This document shows positions 9,297-18,122 of a stretch of DNA of 64,000 nt, in pieces. The position numbers were made by a program, and so were the translations under genes. Under the pieces are notes generated by a model that saw nothing but the letters and a program-made list of their open reading frames with translations, did not search any database and had not been told where the DNA came from. The stretch is from Labilibacter sediminis. GTDB taxonomy: Bacteria; Bacteroidota; Bacteroidia; Bacteroidales; Marinilabiliaceae. Positions within the stretch are counted from its first letter, which is position 1. Every line of letters begins with the position of its first letter. The stretch spans positions 124,001 through 188,000 of the forward strand of contig NZ_VCHY01000005.1 in the NCBI RefSeq assembly GCF_005877885.1, given 5' to 3'.

Positions 9297-10520
9297 ATGA
9301 ACATTTCATATTTTAAAAACCTAGGGTTATTTATTGCAATAGTATTACTAACGAGTTGCAATACAAAAAAGCAAGATAAACAATCTGTTGATAGTAACTT
9401 AAAATTTGCCTGTCAACAAACCAGTTTATTATTAAAAGATGCAGAAGTTGCACAAAAAATTCCGCGTACTGTTACAGCAGATGGACATATGCATTGGACA
9501 CGTGATGGTTTTGACTGGACAGAAGGTTTCTTTCCGGGCACCTGCTGGTACCTTTATGAATTTTCGAAAGATGACAAATGGAAAAAAGCAGCCACGCATT
9601 TCCAAAAGAAATTTGAAGAGCATCGCTTAATGCCTTTCTATCATGATTTAGGCTTTGTATTTAACTGCTCGTATGGTAACGGGTATCGCCTAACCGGAAA
9701 TGAGCAATTCAAGCAAATGCTTATTGAAGCAGGAAATACTTTAATGACGCGATTCAACCCTAATGTTGGATGTATTCAGTCATGGGATGTGGATAAAGGT
9801 TGGCAGTCAAAGCGTGGTTGGCAGTTTCCGGTTATTATTGATAATATGATGAACTTGGAAATGCTATTTGAGTTAACTGAAATTACAGGCGATAACAGTT
9901 ACGCCGAGGTGGCCAAATCTCATGCTGATGTAACAATGAAAAATCATTTTCGCGATGATATGAGTTCATATCACGTAATTGATTATGACAGCATTACAGG
10001 TGAAGTGCGCAATAAACACACAGCTCAGGGTTATGCACATGAGTCGGAATGGGCACGCGGTCAGGCATGGGGTATTTATGGTTATACTATTTGCTACCGC
10101 TATACCAATGACATTAAATATTTAAGACAAGCCGAAAAAATTGCCGATTACATTATAGCTCATCCTTCAATACCGGAAGATCGTATTCCTTATTGGGATT
10201 ATGACGCACCAAAGATTCCGAATGAACCTCGTGATGCGTCAGCAGCAGCTGTTACTGCTTCCGCTCTTTTTGAGTTAAACGGATATTCTGACAAAGATTA
10301 TCTTACCGAAGCCAAAGCCATCATGAATAGTTTATCATCGAATGCATACCTGGCTAAAAAAGGTAAGAATCATAACTTTATACTAAAGCATAGCGTAGGT
10401 AGCATACCGCACAACAACGAAATTGATGTTCCTTTAAACTATGCTGATTACTATTATGTGGAAGCTTTACTTCGATTAAGAAAGATTGAAGCGCAGCACG
10501 AAAACAAAGGTTCTTTATAA
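9297..10520 (+). CDS. GH88 unsaturated glucuronyl hydrolase, lipoprotein
   Basis: A 407-residue enzyme that hydrates and splits the unsaturated uronic acid from disaccharides produced by PL8-type lyases. A lipobox (LLTSC, Cys about 21) predicts a lipoprotein. The (alpha/alpha)6 barrel family motifs are FDWTEGFFPG, HDLGFVFNCSYGNGYR and IIDNMMNLEML. D117 and D182 lie 65 residues apart and match the catalytic D88/D149 pair of Bacillus UGL in context. The C-terminal HNNEIDVPLNYADYYYVEALLR is also typical. The sulfatase ATG follows after 15 bp, so the two are cotranscribed. Together they would process sulfated disaccharides in the periplasm. Confidence 0.93.
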   Translation: MNISYFKNLGLFIAIVLLTSCNTKKQDKQSVDSNLKFACQQTSLLLKDAEVAQKIPRTVTADGHMHWTRDGFDWTEGFFPGTCWYLYEFSKDDKWKKAATHFQKKFEEHRLMPFYHDLGFVFNCSYGNGYRLTGNEQFKQMLIEAGNTLMTRFNPNVGCIQSWDVDKGWQSKRGWQFPVIIDNMMNLEMLFELTEITGDNSYAEVAKSHADVTMKNHFRDDMSSYHVIDYDSITGEVRNKHTAQGYAHESEWARGQAWGIYGYTICYRYTNDIKYLRQAEKIADYIIAHPSIPEDRIPYWDYDAPKIPNEPRDASAAAVTASALFELNGYSDKDYLTEAKAIMNSLSSNAYLAKKGKNHNFILKHSVGSIPHNNEIDVPLNYADYYYVEALLRLRKIEAQHENKGSL

Positions 10521-10535
10521 AAATTAGTGCGTATT

Positions 10536-12077
10536 ATGCAGAAAAAAATAATTCTTTCAGCAATAGCCATTTGTTTCTTGTGTGTTTCTGTTGCATGCTT
10601 ATCACCTGCTAAGAAACACAAGAAGAAACCAAATCTGGTATATGTTTTTCCTGATCAGTTTAGGAAACAAGCCTTAAATTTTTGGAACCATCCGGAATTT
10701 AAAGATGCCATACGCACTAAAGCGGATCCTGTAAAAACACCTCAGTTGGATAAGTTTGCTCAAGAAGCTCTTGTATTAACCAATGCTGTTAGTAATTGCC
10801 CGCTTTGTAGCCCTCACCGGGGTAGTTTATTCACCGGACTTTACCCTGGTTCATCCGGGGTAACTTTAAACTGTAATGCTGAGCGTCCGATAAGTTCATT
10901 ACGCGATGATGCAATATGTATTAGTGATGTTTTAAAAACAGAAGGCTATAATCTGGCCTACTTTGGTAAATGGCATTTAGATTTTCCAACGCCCAATGAT
11001 CCGGTCAATCCAGGAAATTATGTTGATCCGCGACGACCTGCTTGGGATACCTACTCGCCAAAGGATAAAAGACACGGCTTTGATTACTGGTACTCATACG
11101 GAACATGGGATGTACACAAAGATCCGCATTATTACGACAATGACGGCAACCGCTTTGATCCTAAAGAATGGTCGCCTAAACATGAAACCGATGAGGTAAT
11201 TTCTTATTTAAATAATGAAAAAGGACAAAGAGACCAAAATAAGCCTTTTGCCTTATTTTTATCTATGAATCCGCCTCACAACCCTTACAATTCATTAAAT
11301 GACTGTTTAGAGGAGGATTACAACTACTATAAGGAAGTGCCACTAAATGAATTATTACATCGTGAAAATGCAAATCCTGAAATGAAAAAAGCGTCTTCGG
11401 CTCCTTTTTATTTTGCTAATGTAACCGGTGTTGATAGAGAATTTGGACGTATAGTAGATCATTTAAAAAAGATCGGTGAATACGAAAATACCATTGTTGT
11501 TTTCACCTCTGATCATGGTGAAACAATGTGTAGTCAAAATACCAACGATCCTAAAAACAATATTTATACAGAAGCATTTGATGTACCTTTTTTAATTCGC
11601 TGGCCTCAAATGAAAAAAGCACGTGTTGACAATATATTGTTGGGAACGCCTGATATAATGCCCACTTTGCTTGGTTTAATGGGATATGAACACAAAATAC
11701 CAAATGAAGTACAAGGTAAAGATTATAGTAAGGCTTTTAAGAATGAAAAGGATGCACAACGACCTTCATCGGCATTGTATATTAAAAATGTAAATGGGAA
11801 TAAGAACAACGATGGTTTAGTGACAGATTACTTTCCGTTATCGCGAGGAATTAAAACACATGAGTATACTTTAGAGCTTATTATTGATAAAAAGTACAAC
11901 CTAAAGAAAACTCGTTTTTTTAACGACAATAAAGATCCATATCAGCTCAATAACCTTGCTGTTGATAAAAACAGTCCTGTTGTTCAACAATTGCTTACTG
12001 AGTTGGCAAATGAACTTAAACGAAGTGATGATCCCTGGTACAACAAAAAAGTACTAAACGACTGGATTAAATATTAA
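10536..12077 (+). CDS. S1-family sulfatase, lipoprotein
   Basis: I chose the ATG at 10536 (513 residues) rather than the in-frame GTG nine bases earlier, because it gives a clean signal peptide with lipobox (SVAC). The sulfatase signature CSPHR (C91 as the residue converted to formylglycine) is intact and followed by GSLFTGLYP. Metal and sulfate ligands appear in FPDQFR, GKWHLDF and FTSDHGE. It would remove sulfate esters from glycosaminoglycan fragments before or after GH88 action. The exact position (2-O, 4-O or 6-O) cannot be read here; the DQFR...PQLDKFA start reminds me of the Bacteroides glycosaminoglycan sulfatases. Second gene of the GH88 operon. Confidence 0.9.
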   Translation: MQKKIILSAIAICFLCVSVACLSPAKKHKKKPNLVYVFPDQFRKQALNFWNHPEFKDAIRTKADPVKTPQLDKFAQEALVLTNAVSNCPLCSPHRGSLFTGLYPGSSGVTLNCNAERPISSLRDDAICISDVLKTEGYNLAYFGKWHLDFPTPNDPVNPGNYVDPRRPAWDTYSPKDKRHGFDYWYSYGTWDVHKDPHYYDNDGNRFDPKEWSPKHETDEVISYLNNEKGQRDQNKPFALFLSMNPPHNPYNSLNDCLEEDYNYYKEVPLNELLHRENANPEMKKASSAPFYFANVTGVDREFGRIVDHLKKIGEYENTIVVFTSDHGETMCSQNTNDPKNNIYTEAFDVPFLIRWPQMKKARVDNILLGTPDIMPTLLGLMGYEHKIPNEVQGKDYSKAFKNEKDAQRPSSALYIKNVNGNKNNDGLVTDYFPLSRGIKTHEYTLELIIDKKYNLKKTRFFNDNKDPYQLNNLAVDKNSPVVQQLLTELANELKRSDDPWYNKKVLNDWIKY

Positions 12078-12142
12078 TCTAAGGCAACTTTATTCATACA
12101 GTTTCATTTAGAAATTTGAAGATCATACCATTGATTATACGA

Positions 12143-12178
12143 CAATCCCCGCTAAAATTAGCGGGGATTGTTATTTTA
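12143..12178 (+). terminator. Rho-independent terminator of the GH88-sulfatase operon
   Basis: A perfect 12-bp stem, CAATCCCCGCTA with TAGCGGGGATTG (12143-12170), loop AAAT, followed by a T-rich stretch. It lies 65 bp after the sulfatase stop and directly abuts MITE-like element B. Confidence 0.88.
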
Positions 12179-12350
12179 ACCTGCATTATGTATTAGAACT
12201 TCGTCATGAACATTGAAGACGCTATAAAACAAGGCTTTACTGAAATGAAGCATAGCATCGATCTGGTGAGTTGAAGTGAAGCAACAATGTGTCTTGTTTT
12301 GAAGTGATTTCAATGTGTCATAGATTTTCAAATGCATAATGCGGGTTTAA
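12176..12350 (-). repeat. MITE-like element B, inverted copy of the 2290 element
   Basis: Read on the minus strand it aligns without gaps to 2290-2464, with about 25 differences by eye. It has the same terminal inverted repeats (AACCCGCATTATGCATT at one end, ACTTCGTCATGA inside the other). It lies between the convergent sulfatase and GH20 genes. Confidence 0.78.
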
Positions 12351-12365
12351 TTATAGTTTACACTT

Positions 12366-14660
12366 TTAGTGGCTATACATTTTCGGGGAAACCTTCTTAA
12401 ATTTCCGGGTTCCGAATTCCCTATATCTTACTTCAATATTGTTCCAAGCCGAAGGCCATCCTCCAATAGTATTTTCAAGATGTACTATTTTAATTGGATG
12501 TTTTCCTTTAGCCAAAGCGATGGTTGAATTATTACGTGCAAACTTTTTTACCTCACCTTCATTGTCTACCACTAAATGGTCCCCTATAAATAATTGGTCC
12601 ATAAGCGTAGAAAACTCATACACTCCATTATCAGGTATTTCAATAAATCCGGTTAAAACCTTGGCCTGCTTGGTATACTTTACATTATGCTTACGGGCCG
12701 TTTTCTTTTTCATGTTCAACAGATCTTCTTTCCATGCTGTTACTGATTCCAGCTCACCTGCACTTAAAAAGTTACCATCTGTTACTTTTAGTTTTAAAAC
12801 GCCTTGCTGTGTACTCTCTTCAACAGACGGAAGATAATCCTGCTTTTCAACCTGTATTGTTCGTACCGGGCTCATTTTACCACTAACAAGTACCGAAGCA
12901 ATGTTTAGTTCCGTGTTTTCACTAATGCTAATTGGATCATTATAAACCGTAGATTCAGCTGTTGGTAAAGAACCATCGAGCGTATAAACCATTTTTACAG
13001 GTCGGGTCGTTGAAAAACTCAGTTGAACGCTATCGGTAAATGCAATGTAATTACATGGTCCTTCAGGCAGCGGAATATGGTAATTCACATCATACATATC
13101 CAATCGTACCTGTTGATTATCCAAACGATTAAGAAAATCTTTAAAATCCTTTTGCTTAGGTTGTGTCCAGTTTACTTCAGCCAAAGCAATTATTCTTGGA
13201 TAAGTGAAGTACTCCACAATTTTTGGAGTATACATATATTCTGTCCAGACATTACCCTGCGTACCTAAAATATGCTTTTGATGTTCTGCCGTTATTTTTT
13301 TAGGTACCGGATCATAACTATATGATTCTTCAAGAGTTGTATAACCTCCTATGGCTACAGGCTCAACCTCATTAGACCCCTGATAATGGTCGAGGTAACA
13401 CCAGTTACCTGGTGTCATAATCACATCATGACCATGACTTGCAGCCTCAATTCCTCCTTTTTCTCCTCTCCACGACATCACTGTTGCTGACTCTGCCAGA
13501 CCCCCTTCAAGAATTTCATCCCAACCAATCATCTTTTTACCATGGCCTAAAAGAACTTTCTCGATGCGCTTGATGACATAACTCTGCAATTCATGCTCAT
13601 CTTTTAAGCCTTCCTGTTTTATTCTTGCCTGACAATCTTTACATACCTCCCAACGAACTTTAGGGCATTCATCCCCTCCAATATGAAAATATTCAGATGG
13701 AAATAAAGGTACAACTTCAGCAATTACATCTTCCAAAAATTTAAATGTTTCTTCTTTACCTGCACAGTAAACATCAGGTTCAATGCCCCAGATATTTCTC
13801 ACTTTAAACGGACCTCCAGTGCAAGAAAACTCCGGATATGCCGTTAGTGCTGCTAAAGAATGTCCTGGTAATTCAATTTCAGGAATAACATCAATCATAC
13901 GCGCTTTAGCATATGCAACAATACCCTTCACTTCTTCCTGCGTATAAAAACCTCCATATTCATATCCATCGGCCTCCTTACGCTTTGATCCGATTTCCGT
14001 TAATAATGGGTATTTTTTAATCTCAATTCTCCACCCTTGATCTTCCGTTAAATGCCAATGAAACTTATTAAGTTTATACATGGCCATCAAGTCAAGATGC
14101 TTTTTGATATCCTCTACCGGTACAAAATGTCGACAAACATCCAGGTGCATGCCGCGATATTTAAATCGAGGTTCATCTTTTATCTGAACCACAGGAATAC
14201 TCCATTCTACTTCAGTAATTAGACTTTTACTTTCTATTTCTGCCGGCAATAATTGCATAAGGCTCTGTAAACCATAAAATACACCTTCTTTTGAAGCACC
14301 GACAACTTTAACACCCTGAGTGGTTACATCCAAGGTATAAGCCTCCTGGTTATCAAACTTATTCTCATCCACAGAAACTTGGATAAAATTATTCTCTAAC
14401 GCTTTACTTTGTTGTGCTAATTTAAACCCGGTTGAAGATTTTACTTTGGCTACAAACAGACTAATCACATCTTTTAACTGATCATTTGAATTTACGAAAG
14501 ACGTGTTTTTATTCAGCATAAAGCTGCCTTGTCCTTCAACCATCAATAATGGTTTGGGCGTAAGCCTGGCTCCTTCGTTATAAACTTTTTTTGCTACCGT
14601 TTTTGAGCATGCCAATAAGGTCAATGTTACAACAAACAGACCTACAAATTTTAATTTCAT
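12366..14660 (-). CDS. GH20 beta-N-acetylhexosaminidase with C-terminal PA14-like domain, lipoprotein
   Basis: A 764-residue exo-hexosaminidase that would remove terminal GlcNAc or GalNAc. Lipobox LLACS (Cys about 18). An N-terminal GH20b domain is followed by the TIM barrel, with HIGGDECP supplying the catalytic pair D330/E331 and QGNVWTEYM in the substrate pocket. A chitobiase-type sandwich (TLDGSLPTAES) follows. The last ~170 residues contain a PA14-like beta-barrel (GFIEIPDNGVYEFST, LFIGDHLVVDNEG), a putative glycan-binding addition. Convergent with the sulfatase gene; single-gene unit. It would finish degradation of chondroitin or hyaluronan oligosaccharides. Confidence 0.92.
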   Translation of the reverse strand: MKLKFVGLFVVTLTLLACSKTVAKKVYNEGARLTPKPLLMVEGQGSFMLNKNTSFVNSNDQLKDVISLFVAKVKSSTGFKLAQQSKALENNFIQVSVDENKFDNQEAYTLDVTTQGVKVVGASKEGVFYGLQSLMQLLPAEIESKSLITEVEWSIPVVQIKDEPRFKYRGMHLDVCRHFVPVEDIKKHLDLMAMYKLNKFHWHLTEDQGWRIEIKKYPLLTEIGSKRKEADGYEYGGFYTQEEVKGIVAYAKARMIDVIPEIELPGHSLAALTAYPEFSCTGGPFKVRNIWGIEPDVYCAGKEETFKFLEDVIAEVVPLFPSEYFHIGGDECPKVRWEVCKDCQARIKQEGLKDEHELQSYVIKRIEKVLLGHGKKMIGWDEILEGGLAESATVMSWRGEKGGIEAASHGHDVIMTPGNWCYLDHYQGSNEVEPVAIGGYTTLEESYSYDPVPKKITAEHQKHILGTQGNVWTEYMYTPKIVEYFTYPRIIALAEVNWTQPKQKDFKDFLNRLDNQQVRLDMYDVNYHIPLPEGPCNYIAFTDSVQLSFSTTRPVKMVYTLDGSLPTAESTVYNDPISISENTELNIASVLVSGKMSPVRTIQVEKQDYLPSVEESTQQGVLKLKVTDGNFLSAGELESVTAWKEDLLNMKKKTARKHNVKYTKQAKVLTGFIEIPDNGVYEFSTLMDQLFIGDHLVVDNEGEVKKFARNNSTIALAKGKHPIKIVHLENTIGGWPSAWNNIEVRYREFGTRKFKKVSPKMYSH

Positions 14661-14831
14661 ATTGATACATTTTAAGTTAGACTCATCTAATATAATGAAT
14701 TTGCAAGTACACCAGTGACCTATTCTTCGCTTAATTGGTTCAGTTATGATACAGGTCTAAACGTTTCTCTTGCAACAAATAAGAAATTCTTAATTTAATA
14801 GACAAATGAAAGCATTTAAACAACGAAATCC

Positions 14832-16130
14832 CTATAATATATCCTTAAGATTCTCTAACCTGTTACTTCTCGACCCTTTTACCAAAATAAAACAATTTGA
14901 TATTGGACTTTCCTGAAGACACTCTATGGCTTTATTTACATCCGGATACCAATCCGCATTATCTATTCCTTGGACCAAGTTTTTATAATTATCTCCAATT
15001 AATATGGACCTTCTTATGGGATTATTTCTTAGGAAGTCGACAATTGCCTTATGTTCCTTTAAGCTATCTTCTCCCAATTCTTTCATCTCTCCAAGAATAA
15101 CTACCTTATCTTTTTCTGCCATTTCCTTAAAATTCTCCAAGGCTGCCATCATACTGGTAGGGTTGGCATTATACGCATCAAAAATAATTTTATTCTTTTG
15201 GGAGATCACAAGTTGAGAACGGTTATTATTAGGTAGGTAATTGGCAATTGCGTTTTCAATATCCTTCCCGTTCACTCCCATATGGCATCCAATGGCAATT
15301 GCAGCCAATAAATTTTCTAAATTATAACCTCCTATAAGATTAGAATCTATATTTAAAACCTCATTATTATACTTACATGAGAAGTTTACATTTGCTGAAT
15401 TAGCAACACGTTCAATAGAAATATTATTGGTTTCATCCTTTCCGTATGTATATAATGATGCGCCTTCTCCAAGCATTTTTTGCAGATAAACATTATCCTT
15501 ATTTATAAATATGGTTCCTAAATTATTTTCAACATATCTATATAATTCAGATTTAGTCCGCATGACTCCTTCAAATGATCCAAAACCTTCCAGATGGGCT
15601 TTACCCACATTTGTAATTAAACCATAATTTGGTTCAGCAATAAGACATAAATCAGCTATCTCTCCAAGGTGATTTGCACCCATCTCAACTACTCCAACCT
15701 CCGTTTTATCATTCATTGACAGTAAAGTTAAAGGCACTCCAATATGATTGTTAAAATTACCTTGTGTAGCAAACACATTGTATTTTGAACTTAAAACAGC
15801 ATTTACCAACTCCTTTGTGGTGGTTTTTCCATTGGTCCCTGTAATCCCTATAATTGGTATATTTAGTTGTCTTCTATGATAGGTCGCCAGCTGTTGCAGG
15901 GCTATTAAAGTATCATCAACCAGAATATAATCATCACTTTCTACTACAGCTTCTTCATCAACTACAACTTTATAAGCCCCTTGCTCCAAAGCTTGCTTTG
16001 CAAATAAGTTGCCATTGAAATTTGCCCCTTTTAAAGCTATAAAAAGACAATCTTTACTAATTTGTCTGGTGTCGGTACTAATACCTGTGGACTGAATAAA
16101 ATCTGAGTATAAACTTGCTATCATTGTCAT
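14832..16130 (-). CDS. murF: UDP-N-acetylmuramoyl-tripeptide--D-alanyl-D-alanine ligase
   Basis: Cytoplasmic peptidoglycan precursor enzyme adding D-Ala-D-Ala to UDP-MurNAc-tripeptide with ATP. 432 residues, normal for MurF. N-terminal UDP-binding domain with STDTRQI and ALKGANFNG, P-loop GITGTNGKTTTKE (about 95-107), central GVVEMGANHLGEI, and the C-terminal ligase domain with FDAYNANPTSM and GEMKELGEDS. A second ATG six bases downstream is possible as start. It stands apart from the usual division/cell-wall cluster, downstream of gldJ but separated from it by a strong terminator. Confidence 0.95.
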   Translation of the reverse strand: MTMIASLYSDFIQSTGISTDTRQISKDCLFIALKGANFNGNLFAKQALEQGAYKVVVDEEAVVESDDYILVDDTLIALQQLATYHRRQLNIPIIGITGTNGKTTTKELVNAVLSSKYNVFATQGNFNNHIGVPLTLLSMNDKTEVGVVEMGANHLGEIADLCLIAEPNYGLITNVGKAHLEGFGSFEGVMRTKSELYRYVENNLGTIFINKDNVYLQKMLGEGASLYTYGKDETNNISIERVANSANVNFSCKYNNEVLNIDSNLIGGYNLENLLAAIAIGCHMGVNGKDIENAIANYLPNNNRSQLVISQKNKIIFDAYNANPTSMMAALENFKEMAEKDKVVILGEMKELGEDSLKEHKAIVDFLRNNPIRRSILIGDNYKNLVQGIDNADWYPDVNKAIECLQESPISNCFILVKGSRSNRLENLKDIL

Positions 16131-16134
16131 ATTA

Positions 16135-16173
16135 CAAAAATAAAAAAAAGGCTAACTCAATGAGCTAGCCTTT
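16135..16173 (-). terminator. Terminator of gldJ
   Basis: A 13-bp stem with one mismatch, AAAGGCTAACTCA with TGAGCTAGCCTTT (16147-16173), followed on the minus strand by a long T run. It lies between gldJ and murF. Confidence 0.85.
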
Positions 16174-16195
16174 ACAAAATATATGAGGATAAATA

Positions 16196-17686
16196 TTATT
16201 TACCATTTGCCACCGGACTTCCTACTCTTGTCATAGCACAACGGAATCCAAGATCATCTCGTGCTTCACGCTCATCAAGATATCTGCGCGAACCAGGACT
16301 TAACCAGTAAGCTCTATCTCTCCAAGATCCACCTTTATATACACGTGTTCTATCTGAAACTAAAGATCCCATAGTTCCGGTATGAGCTCCATACATATCT
16401 TTTGTATCCTGCTCATTATCTAACCACTCTGCACCTTTTGTGATATTTGTTTGAGCATCTCCATCCTTATAGTTTCTATTATCTGAAGTTCTATAATTTT
16501 TTCTATCCAGGATATCTTTATCTGTCTCTAAACGGTAACGAATTTTACCCAGACTATCTTTTTCAACTACATATCCTTCCTCATCAAGAACTTTAGTTTT
16601 AAATTCATTTCCACGGAAAGGGCTGAACTCATCTACTTCATCAAACGAAAGAGGTCGATATACATCAGCAACCCACTCATTTACATTACCAGCCATACAG
16701 TATAAACCGTAATCATTCGGATAATAAGAGTGTACATCAACTGTGATATCACCGCCGTCATTTAAATCACCAGCCATACCCATGTAGTCACCTCTGCTTC
16801 TTACAAAGTTGGCCATCATTTTACCACGTTCTTTAGGATCTGCATTTCTTGTAATATGACCATCCCAAGGGTAAATTCTACGGTTTGTCATTCTTTCTTC
16901 CTGAGAATTTCCAATTAAACCTAAAGCTGCATATTCCCACTCAGCTTCAGTTGGAAGGCGGTAACGTGGTAACAAGTACCCATCTTCCCAGCGAACTCTT
17001 CTGCTATCTTTATTTGGATCTAAATCAGCAATAGGTTTCTTACCTGCAATACCATCATACTGCCCCAATAAGTAAGCCTCCGTATTAAAGTTATTTTCTC
17101 CTTGTTGATTAACGTCCATCTCAAGCACGCCCATCTTAACAAGAATTAATTCATTAACTCTGTCGGTTCTCCACTGACAGAAATCACTTGCCTGTAACCA
17201 ATTTACTCCTACAACAGGATACTCACTATAAGCTGTATGACGGAAATAATTATTTACCATTGGTTCATTATAGGCAAGAGGTCTGCGCCATACTAATGTG
17301 TCAGGCAATGCTTTTTTATACACTTCCGGATACTCAACAAATACTCTGTTTATCCAGTATAAATATTCTCTATAATCAACATTCTTAACTTCTGTTTCAT
17401 CCATATAAAAAGATGGAACAGTAACTCTTCTAGGAACATTATTCCAGTCGTAAAGTACATCCTGCTCTACTCTACCCATTATAAATGTACCTCCTTCAAC
17501 AAACTTAAGTCCTGGACCTAATTCTTGTTCATATCCGGCATAATATTCAAAACCTCCATTATCAGGAGTGTTATACTCCCAACCTGTGGAAGAAGAAACA
17601 TTTCCAGAACCACCTCTACTACATGAGATTGTTACAAGCATTGCAATTGCAAGAACAGCGTGGAATAGTCTAATTTTAAACCTCAT
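16196..17686 (-). CDS. gldJ: Gliding motility / T9SS lipoprotein GldJ
   Basis: A 496-residue SUMF1/FGE-sulfatase-fold lipoprotein required in Flavobacterium for gliding and stability of the type IX secretion motor proteins. Lipobox ISCS (C22). The fold is seen in FVEGGTFIMGR, PSFYMDETEVKNVDYREYL, VGVNWLQASDFCQWR, RLPTEAEWEYAA, CMAGNVNEWVADVYRP and the end YKGGSWRDRAYWLSPGSRRY...DLGFRCAM. It does not activate sulfatases; the FGE fold is reused structurally. Divergent from porU-porV, the arrangement known in Flavobacteriia, which strongly supports the name. Confidence 0.93.
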   Translation of the reverse strand: MRFKIRLFHAVLAIAMLVTISCSRGGSGNVSSSTGWEYNTPDNGGFEYYAGYEQELGPGLKFVEGGTFIMGRVEQDVLYDWNNVPRRVTVPSFYMDETEVKNVDYREYLYWINRVFVEYPEVYKKALPDTLVWRRPLAYNEPMVNNYFRHTAYSEYPVVGVNWLQASDFCQWRTDRVNELILVKMGVLEMDVNQQGENNFNTEAYLLGQYDGIAGKKPIADLDPNKDSRRVRWEDGYLLPRYRLPTEAEWEYAALGLIGNSQEERMTNRRIYPWDGHITRNADPKERGKMMANFVRSRGDYMGMAGDLNDGGDITVDVHSYYPNDYGLYCMAGNVNEWVADVYRPLSFDEVDEFSPFRGNEFKTKVLDEEGYVVEKDSLGKIRYRLETDKDILDRKNYRTSDNRNYKDGDAQTNITKGAEWLDNEQDTKDMYGAHTGTMGSLVSDRTRVYKGGSWRDRAYWLSPGSRRYLDEREARDDLGFRCAMTRVGSPVANGK

Positions 17687-17768
17687 AGCAAAATATAATC
17701 TTTAAGTTTTTTTTCTTAATTAAAGCTTATTTATTCCTCAATAAAAAAGCATCTTGAGCCTTATACTG

Positions 17769-17776
17769 CAAAAATA
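17769..17776 (-). promoter_or_regulatory. gldJ -7 box candidate
   Basis: TATTTTTG on the minus strand, about 80 bp before the gldJ ATG. It fits TAnnTTTG; a -33 element is not clear. Confidence 0.45.
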
Positions 17777-18039
17777 GAAAAAGGTTATAATCTAAAAATT
17801 ATTCTTCCCTATTTTTTCACATTTTATATTTCATTTTGCAATAAAAGTACAAATTATAAATTCAAATCTACATTTCATTTTAAATTCCAAGAGAAAATAA
17901 TCTTACATAAAGGCTTTTAACTTCTTTAATTTTAGAATAGTTTAAAAGACGATTACTATTTCATTTATAATATTGTGTTGTTTTAAACGTTATAAAAACT
18001 AAAATCTTATTCAGATCAGATGCTTTTTATGTTTTTTTT

Positions 18040-18047
18040 TAGTTTTG
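18040..18047 (+). promoter_or_regulatory. porU -7 box candidate
   Basis: TAGTTTTG fits TAnnTTTG and sits 75 bp before the porU ATG. The upstream -33 region is T-rich without a clean TTG. Confidence 0.45.
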
Positions 18048-18122
18048 CGCGTAAAAAAGAAAACAAGTTAGTCCTGAATTACGTTTATTAACTAGTTACG
18101 AAAGAATAATTTAATCGATATA

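Larger units (their letters stand above)
17687..18122. other. Divergent gldJ / porU promoter region
   Basis: 436 bp and very AT-rich. It carries a minus-strand -7 box for gldJ at 17769-17776 and a plus-strand -7 box for porU at 18040-18047. No ORF or repeat seen; the unusually long, A+T-rich middle has no feature I can name. Confidence 0.6.

Noticed and set aside
12439-12837. Plus-strand frame of 132 codons
   Set aside because: Antisense shadow of the GH20 C-terminal domain.
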